Assembly (NCBI GenBank): GCA_964496495.1
Contig: CAZBZU010000009.1
Span: forward strand, 15,515 to 79,514
From: JASBRS01 sp964496495
GTDB lineage: Bacteria > Deinococcota > Deinococci > Deinococcales > Trueperaceae
DNA length: 64,000 bases
Direction of reading: 5' to 3'
A model generated the notes under the pieces. That model was not told the DNA's origin. It worked only from the letters and a program-made list of their open reading frames with translations, and did not search any database. This document shows, one piece after another, positions 34,078-42,034 of the stretch. Position 1 is the stretch's first letter. Each line of letters begins with the position of its first letter. Position numbers and translations under genes: made by a program.

Positions 34078-34509
34078 ATGGACGGTCCGGCGCAGGCAAC
34101 GAGCGGCGACGCCTCCGCCTGCTTCCCGGTGTCGGTCAAGGCCGTCATCGTCCGAGCCGGCCGCGTGATCCTGCTGAACAACGAGCGGGACGAGTGGGAG
34201 TTGCCCGGCGGCAAGCTCGAGGTCGGCGAGGATCCGGCGCGATGCGTGGAGCGGGAGGTTCACGAGGAGCTCGACCTCGAGGTCCGCGCCGATCGCCTCC
34301 TGGACCTGTGGCAGTTCCACATCGCCCACGGCGTCGACGTGGTGGTCGCGGTCTTCGTCTGCGCCGAGCTCGACCGCTCCCGCGTTCCCCGACTGAGCCA
34401 GGAGCACAGGCGGCTCGGCTGGTTCGACGGCGACGCCGTCACCGGACTACCTGTGCCCGAGGGCTACAAGCGGTCGATCGAGGCGGCCCTGCGTGACGGC
34501 GCCGAGTAG
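34078..34509 (+). CDS. NUDIX hydrolase
   Basis: This codes for 143 residues. GGKLEVGEDPARCVEREV followed by HEELDL is the Nudix box (G-x5-E-x7-R-E-V-x-E-E), which binds the metal and pyrophosphate; the last two positions are Leu-Asp rather than the usual Gly-aliphatic. KAVIVRAGRVILLNNERDEWELPGG before it is the standard lead-in. It hydrolyses a nucleoside diphosphate derivative such as an oxidised nucleotide or ADP-sugar. The ATG at 34078 is the first in frame. Confidence 0.9.
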   Translation: MDGPAQATSGDASACFPVSVKAVIVRAGRVILLNNERDEWELPGGKLEVGEDPARCVEREVHEELDLEVRADRLLDLWQFHIAHGVDVVVAVFVCAELDRSRVPRLSQEHRRLGWFDGDAVTGLPVPEGYKRSIEAALRDGAE

Positions 34510-34561
34510 CCATCAGCTCGATTCGTTCCCAGCCAGGGCGATGCCGGCCAACGGCGCCTGA

Positions 34562-34783
34562 CGCGGCGGCGTCGAACCCCAAGGCTGCGACTACGTCGGG
34601 GACGACCTGCGCCTCGACATTCTCCCTGCCGCCGAGGTGGGCATGCACGCCATCTGGCTCGACAGGCGCGGCAGGGCGGCAGCCGCGCACGGCGACATTC
34701 CGACGGTGGCGACGCTACGCGACCTGCACGGCCTTCCGTCGCCGCGCCGGCGCCTGGCTAGGTACCGTTCTCGTAGCGCTTGA
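34562..34783 (+). pseudogene. HAD-family hydrolase, C-terminal remnant
   Basis: An open stretch reads CDYVGDDLRLDILPAAEV, then GMHAIWLDRRGR and DIPTVATLRDLHGL. This is the end of a HAD-IA phosphatase, where V-G-D-x-x-x-x-D is motif IV, G-M-x-A-x-W-L-x-R follows, and a final helix closes the fold. Motifs I and II and the cap are missing, with an in-frame stop at 34559-34561 just upstream and no start codon that would give a full protein. The 3' end overlaps the convergent MFS gene. Confidence 0.6.
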
Positions 34784-36146
34784 GGACCAGGCCGAAGAGC
34801 AGCACGTAGGCGAGCTGCAGACCCGACGAGATGAAGAAGGGGAGGGCGAGCAGCCCCATCCCCATGAGCCAGCCCCCCACGGCCGATCCGGCCGCCGACG
34901 GCAGGCGGAACGACAGGGCGCTCAGGCTCCCCGCCAGCCCGCGGCGCTGGTCGCGCACCAGGCCCATGCTGAACGCCTGCCGGGCGCCGGCGGTGCCGCG
35001 GTTGAGGATCGCCCGGACGGCGTAGAGGCCGGCCGCCCAGGCATACGCCGGCATCAGGGGCATGGCGACCAGGGTGACCACGCCGACGGTTCGCGGCATC
35101 ACGATGGAGCGGGTCACGCCGACGCGGGCGCCCATCTCGCCGGTGAGCACCGACGACAGCGCGGCCAGCAGGAACGTCAGGGCGTACACGGAGCCGATCG
35201 CGCCGGGCCCGGCCCCGAAGCGCACGGCGAACCAGTAGGGGAGCAGGGGACCGATGAGGCCGATGCCGACGGCGTTGACGGAGTTGATGGTGGTCCACAA
35301 CGTCAGCGCAACGTTCTCGCGCCGCTGCACGCCGGCGGGCGCGCTCGCCTGCGCGCGCGCCCTTCCCGCGGCGCTGCGGCGCCGCTCGCTGGACGCCGGC
35401 CGGCCGCGGTCGGCGCCCGCCGCACCGGAGATGGCACCGGTGGGACCGAGTGCGGCGTCGGCCGCCGGGCCGCCGGGCGAGGCCGCGCCACTCGCGAGCC
35501 GTTGCGACTCGGGGAGGACCGGGGCCCCGTCCGCCTCCTCGTCCGCGTCCTGCGCGCCGGGCCGCGGCGACTCCCGCAGTCGAGCGATGATCACCGTGGA
35601 GAGCAGCGCGATGACGAAGTTGAGGACGAACAGCGGCTCGTACGCCGAGGGCCCGGGCAGCAGCCTCGCGAAGAGCGGAACGGCCGAGCCGAAGATCGTG
35701 CCGAGCCCCATGCCGAAGAAGCCCACGCCGGCGTTGAGGCTGAACACCTGACTGCGCGCCCGCTGGCCCACGCGCGCGGCCAGCCAGGCTTGCTCGACCG
35801 GCGCGAACGGCCCGGCCGACCCGTTGGCGCCGCGACCGTAGCTGAGCAGCAAGGCGGCCAGCACCAGCACCCACGAGTGAGGGGACAGCACGACGGCCAG
35901 CGCGCCGACGGCCAGGGCGAGCTGGTAGCCCATCAGGAACGGGCGCCGGCCGAAGCGATCGCTCAGCATGCCGCCGGCGAGGAGCAGCGCCGCCCCGACG
36001 AAGCCGGACGCTCCCAGGAGCAGGCCGATGCCCGTCGCGCCCCAGCCCAGCGCCTTGAGGTAGAGCACGAAGTCCACGACCAGCGCGCCCTGCGCCATGC
36101 TGCGAAGGAAGCGCGCCCAGATGAGGCCGCGCGCCACGGCGTCCAC
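34758..36146 (-). CDS. MFS transporter with a long central loop
   Basis: This codes for 462 residues. LLAGGMLSDRFGRRPFLMGY is the MFS loop 2-3 signature, with six spans on each side. The central cytoplasmic loop, roughly residues 190-275, is unusually long and low-complexity (Ala, Pro, Gly, Arg rich) and is probably disordered. The start is a GTG at 36146. No ligand can be assigned. On the minus strand the AT-rich patch near 36284-36289 (TACAAT) may hold its -10 box. Confidence 0.83.
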   Translation of the reverse strand: MDAVARGLIWARFLRSMAQGALVVDFVLYLKALGWGATGIGLLLGASGFVGAALLLAGGMLSDRFGRRPFLMGYQLALAVGALAVVLSPHSWVLVLAALLLSYGRGANGSAGPFAPVEQAWLAARVGQRARSQVFSLNAGVGFFGMGLGTIFGSAVPLFARLLPGPSAYEPLFVLNFVIALLSTVIIARLRESPRPGAQDADEEADGAPVLPESQRLASGAASPGGPAADAALGPTGAISGAAGADRGRPASSERRRSAAGRARAQASAPAGVQRRENVALTLWTTINSVNAVGIGLIGPLLPYWFAVRFGAGPGAIGSVYALTFLLAALSSVLTGEMGARVGVTRSIVMPRTVGVVTLVAMPLMPAYAWAAGLYAVRAILNRGTAGARQAFSMGLVRDQRRGLAGSLSALSFRLPSAAGSAVGGWLMGMGLLALPFFISSGLQLAYVLLFGLVLKRYENGT

Positions 36147-36377
36147 TTGACGCCAGCCGCGAGGGGTGAAGGGCGGCGCGCCGGCTTGCGCGCCGCTCGC
36201 AGGATCGGTTGGGTGGGATGGTGACCTCGTGACGTGCGCTCCTTCAAGCGGGCCGACGTGACCGGGCTCGCGAGAAACGTTCCATTGTAAACGATGTTGC
36301 GGGCGGTGCCGTGTCTGCTAGGGACGACCGTTGCCCGGTCCGGCCGGCGACCGACCTGCGCGCGCCGTCGACCGTGA

Positions 36378-37352
36378 CTACTGGTGGGGCTCCGGCGGGC
36401 CCGCCGCCGCGCGCAGGCGCTCGGCGAGCTCGGCCACCGCCGCTCGCAGCTCGGGTCCGCCGATGACCCTGAAGGGGAACGGCATGGCGGACAGCCACTC
36501 GCCCGCCACCATCGCGGGGTTGTTGGTCGTGCCCCGCAACACGCAGCCCCGGCCGTCGGCCACCAGCCGGCCCATGGGCGCGGCGATGTACGGCGCGACG
36601 TCCTGGTACGGAGCGTCGAAGGCCACGTGCGTCTCGAGCGGCCAGCCCCGGCCCAGGTGGTCCTCCAGGAAGGCGACCGGGTCCAGGTCGGCGGGTGGCT
36701 CCACCACGACATCGAGCTCCGTGACGGCGGCGATGCGGTCGACGCGGTAGGTCCGCGTGGCGCCGGCGTAGCGCGAGAAGCCGAGGAGGTACCAGCGCCC
36801 TCGCCGCACCACCACCGCCCACGGGTCGACCTCGATGTCCCGCAGCGACCCCGAGGCGCTCCGGTACGAGATCCGGACGCGCCGCTGGGAAGCGATCGCG
36901 GCCACCACCGCGCTGGTGACGGCCGGGTCGGGTCTGGCCGCGCCAGGGTCGGCGGCCGCCAGGGCGTGGCTGCGCATGCGCTCGGCCTGGCGGCCGATGG
37001 AGCCTGGCAAGGAGCGGATGAGCTTGCCCAGCGCGGCGCCCGCCGGGTCGGTCGCGTCCGCCGCTGCATGATGCCCGTCGAGCACGGCCATCACCAGGCT
37101 CAGGGCCTCGCCCGCAGTGAACTGGATGGGCGGTTGCCTGGCGCCACGCCCGAGCCGGTAGCCGCCATGGCGCCCGGGCGACGAGTCCACGGGGATGCCG
37201 GCCTCGCGCAGGATCTGGATGTAGCGGCGGACCGCGCGGTCGCTCACGCCGAGCGACATCGCCAGCGCATCGGCCGAGATCCCTGGCCGCAGCTGCAGCA
37301 GCTCGAGCGTGCGGAGGGCCTTGGCGGTGGGGCTGGCCTCGGGAAGTGCCAT
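36378..37352 (-). CDS. YafY-type regulator with HTH and WYL domains
   Basis: This codes for 324 residues. ALRTLELLQLRPGISADALAMSLGVSDRAVRRYI, near residues 12-45, is a DeoR/HTH_11 winged helix. The WYL domain follows at about residues 140-215 (RVRISYRSASGSLRDIEVDP, then RGRWYLLGFSRY), and a WCX extension closes the protein. WYL proteins sense small ligands or nucleic acids. TAGACT on the minus strand at 37360-37365 ends 7 bases before the ATG, so the message is probably leaderless. The gene is divergent from the hydrolase gene at 37415 and may control it. Confidence 0.9.
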   Translation of the reverse strand: MALPEASPTAKALRTLELLQLRPGISADALAMSLGVSDRAVRRYIQILREAGIPVDSSPGRHGGYRLGRGARQPPIQFTAGEALSLVMAVLDGHHAAADATDPAGAALGKLIRSLPGSIGRQAERMRSHALAAADPGAARPDPAVTSAVVAAIASQRRVRISYRSASGSLRDIEVDPWAVVVRRGRWYLLGFSRYAGATRTYRVDRIAAVTELDVVVEPPADLDPVAFLEDHLGRGWPLETHVAFDAPYQDVAPYIAAPMGRLVADGRGCVLRGTTNNPAMVAGEWLSAMPFPFRVIGGPELRAAVAELAERLRAAAGPPEPHQ

Positions 37353-37359
37353 GCCTCTC

Positions 37360-37407
37360 AGTCTAGCCGCTATGCGGAAGTAGAACGTCCGGGATCTTCG
37401 CTAGAAT
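37360..37407. promoter_or_regulatory. Back-to-back leaderless promoters
   Basis: On the minus strand TAGACT (37365-37360) ends 7 bases before the WYL regulator ATG. On the plus strand TAGAAT (37402-37407) ends 7 bases before the hydrolase ATG. The -35 regions would overlap in the 36 bases between them; neither is close to consensus. Confidence 0.6.
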
Positions 37408-37414
37408 CCCCGGC

Positions 37415-38098
37415 ATGGACATCCTGCTCATAGCCGGCCTGTGGTTGAAACGCAACGTCTGGAGCGGCACCGTCGATGCCCTGGAGCGCCTCGGCCATTC
37501 GCCGCGCGCCGTGGCCCTCCCGGGCGCCGACGACGGCTCCAGCGCCGCCACCCTCGACGATCAGGTCGCGGCGGTGGTCGCCGAGATCGACGGGGCCAGC
37601 CGCCCGATGGTGGTGGGCCACTCGGCGGCCTGCACGCTGGCGTGGATCGCGGCGGACCGCAGGCCGAGTGCGATCGCGTCGGTGGCCTTGATCGGAGGGT
37701 TCCCTGGCGGTGAGGATCGGGCGTACGCGGACTTCTTCCCCATCGTCGACGGCGTCATGCCGTTCCCCGGTTGGGAGCCCTTCGAGGGCGCCGATGCCGC
37801 CGACCTGGACGGGCCGGCTCGCGAGCGGTTCGCTTCGGAGGCCGTCCCCGTGCCGGGCGCCGTCGCGCGTGGCCGGGTCGACCTGCACGACGAGCGCCGC
37901 TTCGACGTGCCCGTCGAGGTGATCTGCCCCGAGTTCACGCCGGAGCAGGCGAAGGCGTGGGTGAATGCCGGCGACGTTCCGGAGCTGGCCAGCGCCAGGC
38001 ACGTCTCGTACGTCGACATCGCTACCGGCCACTGGCCGATGATCACGCAGCCAGAGGCGCTGGCCAGCGTCCTCGATGCGGCCGCCAGGAAGGTCTGA
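37415..38098 (+). CDS. Alpha/beta-fold hydrolase
   Basis: This codes for 227 residues. MDILLIAGLWLKRNVW leads into the oxyanion strand. MVVGHSAACTLAW near residue 66 contains the nucleophile Ser in G-H-S-A-A. DIATGHWPMITQPEAL near the C-terminus supplies the catalytic His. It is a small cytoplasmic esterase or lactonase-like enzyme of unknown substrate. A -10 box lies 7 bases before the ATG. The GNAT gene follows after 6 bases in the same operon. Confidence 0.88.
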   Translation: MDILLIAGLWLKRNVWSGTVDALERLGHSPRAVALPGADDGSSAATLDDQVAAVVAEIDGASRPMVVGHSAACTLAWIAADRRPSAIASVALIGGFPGGEDRAYADFFPIVDGVMPFPGWEPFEGADAADLDGPARERFASEAVPVPGAVARGRVDLHDERRFDVPVEVICPEFTPEQAKAWVNAGDVPELASARHVSYVDIATGHWPMITQPEALASVLDAAARKV

Positions 38099-38104
38099 GG
38101 CGCC

Positions 38105-38671
38105 ATGGGCTACACCGTGGCCGAGCTGAGCCCCGCCACCTGGGACGCCTTTGCGGAGCTCGTCGAGCGCAACAACGGCATCTTCGGCGGCTGCTGGTGC
38201 ATCGGCTTCCACCTCACCTCGCGGCATCAGTACGACGACCACCGCGCCGCCAAGGAGGAGCTGGTGAGGACCGACCGGGCGCACGCGGCGCTGGTCTTCG
38301 ACCAGGACGGCCTGGCCCAGGGGTGGTGCCAGTACGGCAGCCCGGAGGAGCTCCCCGGCATCAAGCACCGCCGCAGGTACGACCAGGATCCTCCGCCGCT
38401 CCCGGACTGGCGCATCACCTGCTTCTGGGTGGACAAGAAGCACCGCGGGCAGGGGATCGCGCGGGCCGCACTGGGCGGCGCGCTGGAGCAGATCGCCAGG
38501 CGTGGCGGCGGGCTGGTGGAGGCGATCTCCGAGGTGACGGTGGGCAGGAACGCCCAGGGGCGGTTCCTCTTCAGCGCGACCGTCGAGCTGTTCGAGGACC
38601 ACGGCTTCACGCGCGTGCGGCAGGTCGGCAAGCACGCCTGGATCGTGAGCCGGAGGCTCGAGCCGGCCTGA
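38105..38671 (+). CDS. GNAT-family N-acetyltransferase
   Basis: This codes for 188 residues. WVDKKHRGQGIARAALGGAL near residue 100 is the acetyl-CoA binding loop (Arg/Gln-x-x-Gly-x-Gly/Ala). LFEDHGFTRVRQVGKHAWIV near the end is the last strand pair. The N-terminal FGGCWCIGFH has two cysteines, as in a common group of uncharacterised GNATs. It probably acetylates a small molecule, perhaps an antibiotic or amine. It is translated from the same message as the hydrolase. Confidence 0.87.
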   Translation: MGYTVAELSPATWDAFAELVERNNGIFGGCWCIGFHLTSRHQYDDHRAAKEELVRTDRAHAALVFDQDGLAQGWCQYGSPEELPGIKHRRRYDQDPPPLPDWRITCFWVDKKHRGQGIARAALGGALEQIARRGGGLVEAISEVTVGRNAQGRFLFSATVELFEDHGFTRVRQVGKHAWIVSRRLEPA

Positions 38672-38767
38672 GGGCGCCCGCTCGATTCCGGCACAAGCGC
38701 GACGGCGTCGGACCGAGACGGCGGCTGGAAGCCGAGCATGGCGGTGGCCGGAGCCTCTTCCGCGTGC

Positions 38768-40021
38768 TCAAGCTTCCTCGCTTGCGCTCGCGGGGCCGCC
38801 GTCCTGCCGCCCCGCGCTTCTCAGCGTCTTCGAGTACAGGCCGGCGACCCCCACGGCCGTGCACGCCAACCCGGACATCGCGATGAGGGCCGTGGACGGC
38901 AGGAAGGTCAGCATCGCGCCGCCCAGGGCGATGCCCAGCGGGGCGCCACTGATCAGCAGCGTCGAGCGCGCGCCGAACACCCGCCCGAGCTGACCGCGCG
39001 GAACGCGTCGTTGCAGGAGCGTTGTCTCCAACGGCGTGTACGGCCCCCAAACAAGACCCCCGAGGGCGAGGAACGCGGCGGCCCAACCGATCTGACGGAT
39101 GCCGACGAGCGGGAGCAGGCTCACGCCCCACAACGCCGCGATTGCCGGCAATGCCCGCCCGACGGGCACGCGCCGCGACAGGAATCGGCTGAGCGATGTA
39201 CCGACCAGCATCCCCACACCGAGTGCTGTCCACAGCAGCCCGAACCCCTGCGGGCCGGCCTCGAGCACGCGGGCGCTGTACGCCGGCATCGCCGCCTCCA
39301 ACGGGCCGTACGAGAAGAAGAAGACCAGCGATAGCAGCGTCGTCGCCCGGACGATGCGGGAGCTCCACAGTTGCCGCCATCCGAACCGCTCTGCCAGCGA
39401 TGAGGACGGCGGCATGGCCGATCTTGGGAGTCTGGGCAGTGACGCGGACACCGCCGCCATGAGCACGAAGGAGGCTGCGTCGACGAGCAACACGACCGGT
39501 CCGCCGACCACGGCGATCAGCGCGCCCGCCAGTGCGGGCCCCACGACCACCGCGAGGCTGGCGGCCAGTGACACCAGCGTGTTCGCGGTATCCAGCTCCT
39601 CGTCACCAACGAGCTCCGGCAGCATCACGCGGCCACCAACGCGCGTCGCGGGCTCGAGTGCGCCGGCCGCCGCCGCCAACCCGATGATCAGCCACAGCGG
39701 CAGCGCTTCCCACGCATACAGGGTCGGGAAGGCCACGAACACGACGGCGCGGAGCACGTTGTCAGCGGTCATTACCAGCCGCGGCTGCAAGCGGTCTGCC
39801 AGCGAACCCAGAAATGCGCCCGTTGCCACGGCAGGGAGCTCCAACGCCAGCAGGACGCCGGCCGCCGCCGAGGCCGACCCCGAGACTTGCAGCACGAACC
39901 AGGGCAAGGCCACCCACGCCATGACGTCCCCCACCTCGGAAACCAGGCCGGCAGCCCAGAGGCGCCCGAACGCCGATCGGCGGAACGCGAGCCCCAACCC
40001 GGCAACCTTCACGTCCGGCAT
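38768..40021 (-). CDS. MFS transporter (enterobactin exporter/MFS_3-like)
   Basis: This codes for 417 residues with twelve spans. FRRSAFGRLWAAGLVSEVGDVMAW at the N-terminus, FLGSLADRLQPRLVM in loop 2-3 and LEPATRVGGRVMLPELV are typical of the EntS/MFS_3 drug and siderophore exporters. I start at the ATG at 40021 because helix 1 begins just after and TAGGCT (minus strand, 40034-40029) ends 7 bases before it; the frame upstream is Arg-rich noise. The exported compound is unknown. Confidence 0.88.
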   Translation of the reverse strand: MPDVKVAGLGLAFRRSAFGRLWAAGLVSEVGDVMAWVALPWFVLQVSGSASAAAGVLLALELPAVATGAFLGSLADRLQPRLVMTADNVLRAVVFVAFPTLYAWEALPLWLIIGLAAAAGALEPATRVGGRVMLPELVGDEELDTANTLVSLAASLAVVVGPALAGALIAVVGGPVVLLVDAASFVLMAAVSASLPRLPRSAMPPSSSLAERFGWRQLWSSRIVRATTLLSLVFFFSYGPLEAAMPAYSARVLEAGPQGFGLLWTALGVGMLVGTSLSRFLSRRVPVGRALPAIAALWGVSLLPLVGIRQIGWAAAFLALGGLVWGPYTPLETTLLQRRVPRGQLGRVFGARSTLLISGAPLGIALGGAMLTFLPSTALIAMSGLACTAVGVAGLYSKTLRSAGRQDGGPASASEEA

Positions 40022-40028
40022 GGCGTCC

Positions 40029-40034
40029 AGCCTA
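40029..40034 (-). promoter_or_regulatory. -10 box of the MFS gene
   Basis: TAGGCT on the minus strand ends exactly 7 bases before the ATG at 40021. This is the same spacing as at 22400, 37352 and 37415. No good -35 is visible. Confidence 0.45.
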
Positions 40035-40179
40035 CGGCAAGCCGCCCGCCTGCGCGGCACCGCCCCGGGCCGGAGGCGCTGCGCGACGATCATCGAGACC
40101 GGGTCGGTCGGGCAAGACCTTCTGGTACACGGTCTGTGCGCGTCGGATTGGACTCGGACGCTGCTATGGTGGCACGCGA

Positions 40180-40890
40180 ATGACGGATGAGCGCGTGGAG
40201 GGCTGGGGTCTTCCCTCATACTGGCTGCCCCGGCCTCGGCCGACGGGTTGGGGGGTGCTCGAGGGGAGACTCCGTCGCTTCACCGAGGGCAACGTGGTCA
40301 ACGGCGCCGGCGGCTGGCTGCCGGCGCCGCTTCCTTGTCCCGCATGGGCATACCTGACCTGGCTCGGCGAGGAGGCCGGGTTGATGCTCCACGGGAGTCG
40401 CGATCCGGCGATCGATGTGTTCGTGCCGAGGACTCCCAGCGACCATTCGCCGGACACGTTCAGCAAGCAGCGCGCGGTCTTCGCCACCACCGATGGCATC
40501 TGGGCGATCTTCTACGCGATCCTCGAGCGGAGCTCGGGACGCTTCGGCTTCCTGAACGCCGCCCTGCGGTTCGGCGCCGGCGACGGCCGCTGGTCGCCTA
40601 CGCACTACTACTTCTCGCTGTCGCACTCGGCTCCTGCCGAGCCCTGGGGCAGCGGCGCCGTCTACCTCCTCCCGCGAGACGGGTTCCGGCAGCAGCCACC
40701 CGGGCGCATCGGCGACAGGCCCGTGCTCGAGCCGCACTTCGCGCGCCAGGCGCCAGTGCGCCCGCTCGCCAAGCTGCGTGTGGGCCCGCGGGACTTCCCC
40801 TTCCTGGGCCACGTCGCTCGCCACGATCGCGAGCGCGTCGATGCGTGCTCGCTGGACGACCCCTACGGGTTTCCGTGGCGGGAGTCGTGA
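40180..40890 (+). CDS. Uncharacterised protein with an H-G-S / VFATTD motif
   Basis: This codes for 236 residues. I cannot name the family with certainty. MLHGSRDPAIDVFVPR near residue 68, AVFATTDGIWAIFYAIL near 97 and a beta-rich C-terminal half (THYYFSLSH, WGSGAVYLLPR) recur in a group of hypothetical proteins. The H-G-S plus VFAT-D pattern recalls the core of ADP-ribosyltransferase-like folds, but that is only a suggestion. It is cytoplasmic, with no signal peptide or span. The next gene, a kinase-like protein, overlaps its stop as GTGA, so the two are made together. Confidence 0.7.
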   Translation: MTDERVEGWGLPSYWLPRPRPTGWGVLEGRLRRFTEGNVVNGAGGWLPAPLPCPAWAYLTWLGEEAGLMLHGSRDPAIDVFVPRTPSDHSPDTFSKQRAVFATTDGIWAIFYAILERSSGRFGFLNAALRFGAGDGRWSPTHYYFSLSHSAPAEPWGSGAVYLLPRDGFRQQPPGRIGDRPVLEPHFARQAPVRPLAKLRVGPRDFPFLGHVARHDRERVDACSLDDPYGFPWRES

Positions 40891-41765
40891 CGCGGTCGTC
40901 GGCGGAGCACGACGGCGCCGCTCGGACCGTGGCGGGGGCCCTGAGCGCATGGGGGCGCTTCCGCATCGTGCGCCGGTTGCTCGGGGGGAACCGCGCGAGC
41001 GTGTTCCTGGTCGTGCGGGATTCGGGCGCCGCGGGCATGGGGAATGACGACGGCGCGCGCTTCGTCGCCAAGACCACGGCCCGGCGTCCCGAGGCGGTGG
41101 GTTGGGCTGCTGCGGTCGCCGAGCGGGCTCGGGGGGCGGGGCTCGCCGCCTCGGGGTACCTGGCGACGCCGGACGGCCGCTGGGCGGTTGGCGGGGTCAC
41201 CCTTCAGGCCTTCGTCGCGGGTCGGCCGGCCACCGTCGTTGAGCGGCGCGCGGCGCTGCCTCGCTTGCGAGCGTTCCATGACGCCACGGTGGGCATGCGC
41301 CAGCGGCCGGGATTCGCCAGCAGCACGGCTCTCCTGCGCAGGAGGCACGGGGGCGACGTGGACCTGGACGCGATGCCGGAAGGGCTGGTGCGCCTGTGCC
41401 GGAACGCCTGGCGGCCGCTCCAGGGGCGGCCGCGAGCGGCGATCCATGGCGACCTGAACGCGGACAACGTCTTGGTCGACGGGCATGGCAGGATCTGCCT
41501 GCTGGATTGGGACGAGTGCCGAGTGGACGCTGCGCTGTTCGACGAGGCGGCGTGGCTCGACGATGCCAACCGGAGCGCTGCTGCCGAACCTGCGGGGCCG
41601 GGCCCGGAAGCGCGGACGACGGACGCACCGGCGGCGAACGATGAGCGTGACGATGTCCGCCGCGCTCGGCTTGCCTGGGAGGTCGCCGCGTGCTGGACCC
41701 TGGAGCCGCTGCACGCTCGAAGGGTGGCGCGTGCGCTGGGCTGGCGCGGCGGCGTGGGACGATGA
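40887..41765 (+). CDS. Aminoglycoside phosphotransferase-like kinase
   Basis: This codes for 292 residues. AAIHGDLNADNVLVDGHG near residue 190 is the Brenner motif with the catalytic Asp, and ICLLDWDECRVDAALFDEA carries the metal-binding Asp, as in APH/choline-kinase family proteins. FVAKTTAR near residue 55 could hold the ATP-binding Lys. The start is the GTG at 40887 overlapping the upstream stop. The target may be an antibiotic, a small metabolite or the partner protein. A 25-residue Ala/Pro-rich insertion follows the kinase core. Confidence 0.8.
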   Translation: MTRSSAEHDGAARTVAGALSAWGRFRIVRRLLGGNRASVFLVVRDSGAAGMGNDDGARFVAKTTARRPEAVGWAAAVAERARGAGLAASGYLATPDGRWAVGGVTLQAFVAGRPATVVERRAALPRLRAFHDATVGMRQRPGFASSTALLRRRHGGDVDLDAMPEGLVRLCRNAWRPLQGRPRAAIHGDLNADNVLVDGHGRICLLDWDECRVDAALFDEAAWLDDANRSAAAEPAGPGPEARTTDAPAANDERDDVRRARLAWEVAACWTLEPLHARRVARALGWRGGVGR

Positions 41766-41898
41766 GCTGGTGGCAAGGCCCGATGGGGTCGCCGTCCAGG
41801 AGCACGATGGCAGTCTCGTCCGCCGCAGTGGCGTACGCGGCTCCGTGGCGCGCTGCGATCCCGGATGTGGCGCAGGGAGCTGCTGGCTCGTCGTTCAC
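41749..41898 (-). pseudogene. HIT-family protein, N-terminal remnant
   Basis: From the GTG at 41898 the frame reads AAYATAADETAIVLLDGDP and then CHQLIVPRR. This follows the first half of HIT hydrolases (E-D-E-x-x-A-F-L-D-x-x-P-x-x-x-G-H-x-L-V-x-P-K-R), after which the similarity stops. The H-x-H-x-H active-site half is missing; the position where it should continue is occupied by the 3' end of the kinase gene on the other strand. It is read as a truncated gene. Confidence 0.45.
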
Positions 41899-42034
41899 GC
41901 CGGTCTCCCGCAGGTGGGCGTGGCGTAGGCCTGTCGTGAGTCATAGCTCGCTTCGATGATGTCGAAGCCCGTCCGGCGCTGTGGCGCTAGCTGAGCATGG
42001 CGGCTCCTCTCGCTCGGTTCGGCCATAATGCCGC

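Noticed and set aside
31752..34214. An 820-codon minus-strand frame across the permease and TetR genes and the N gap
   Set aside because: It passes through 100 N and overlaps two well-supported genes in another frame.
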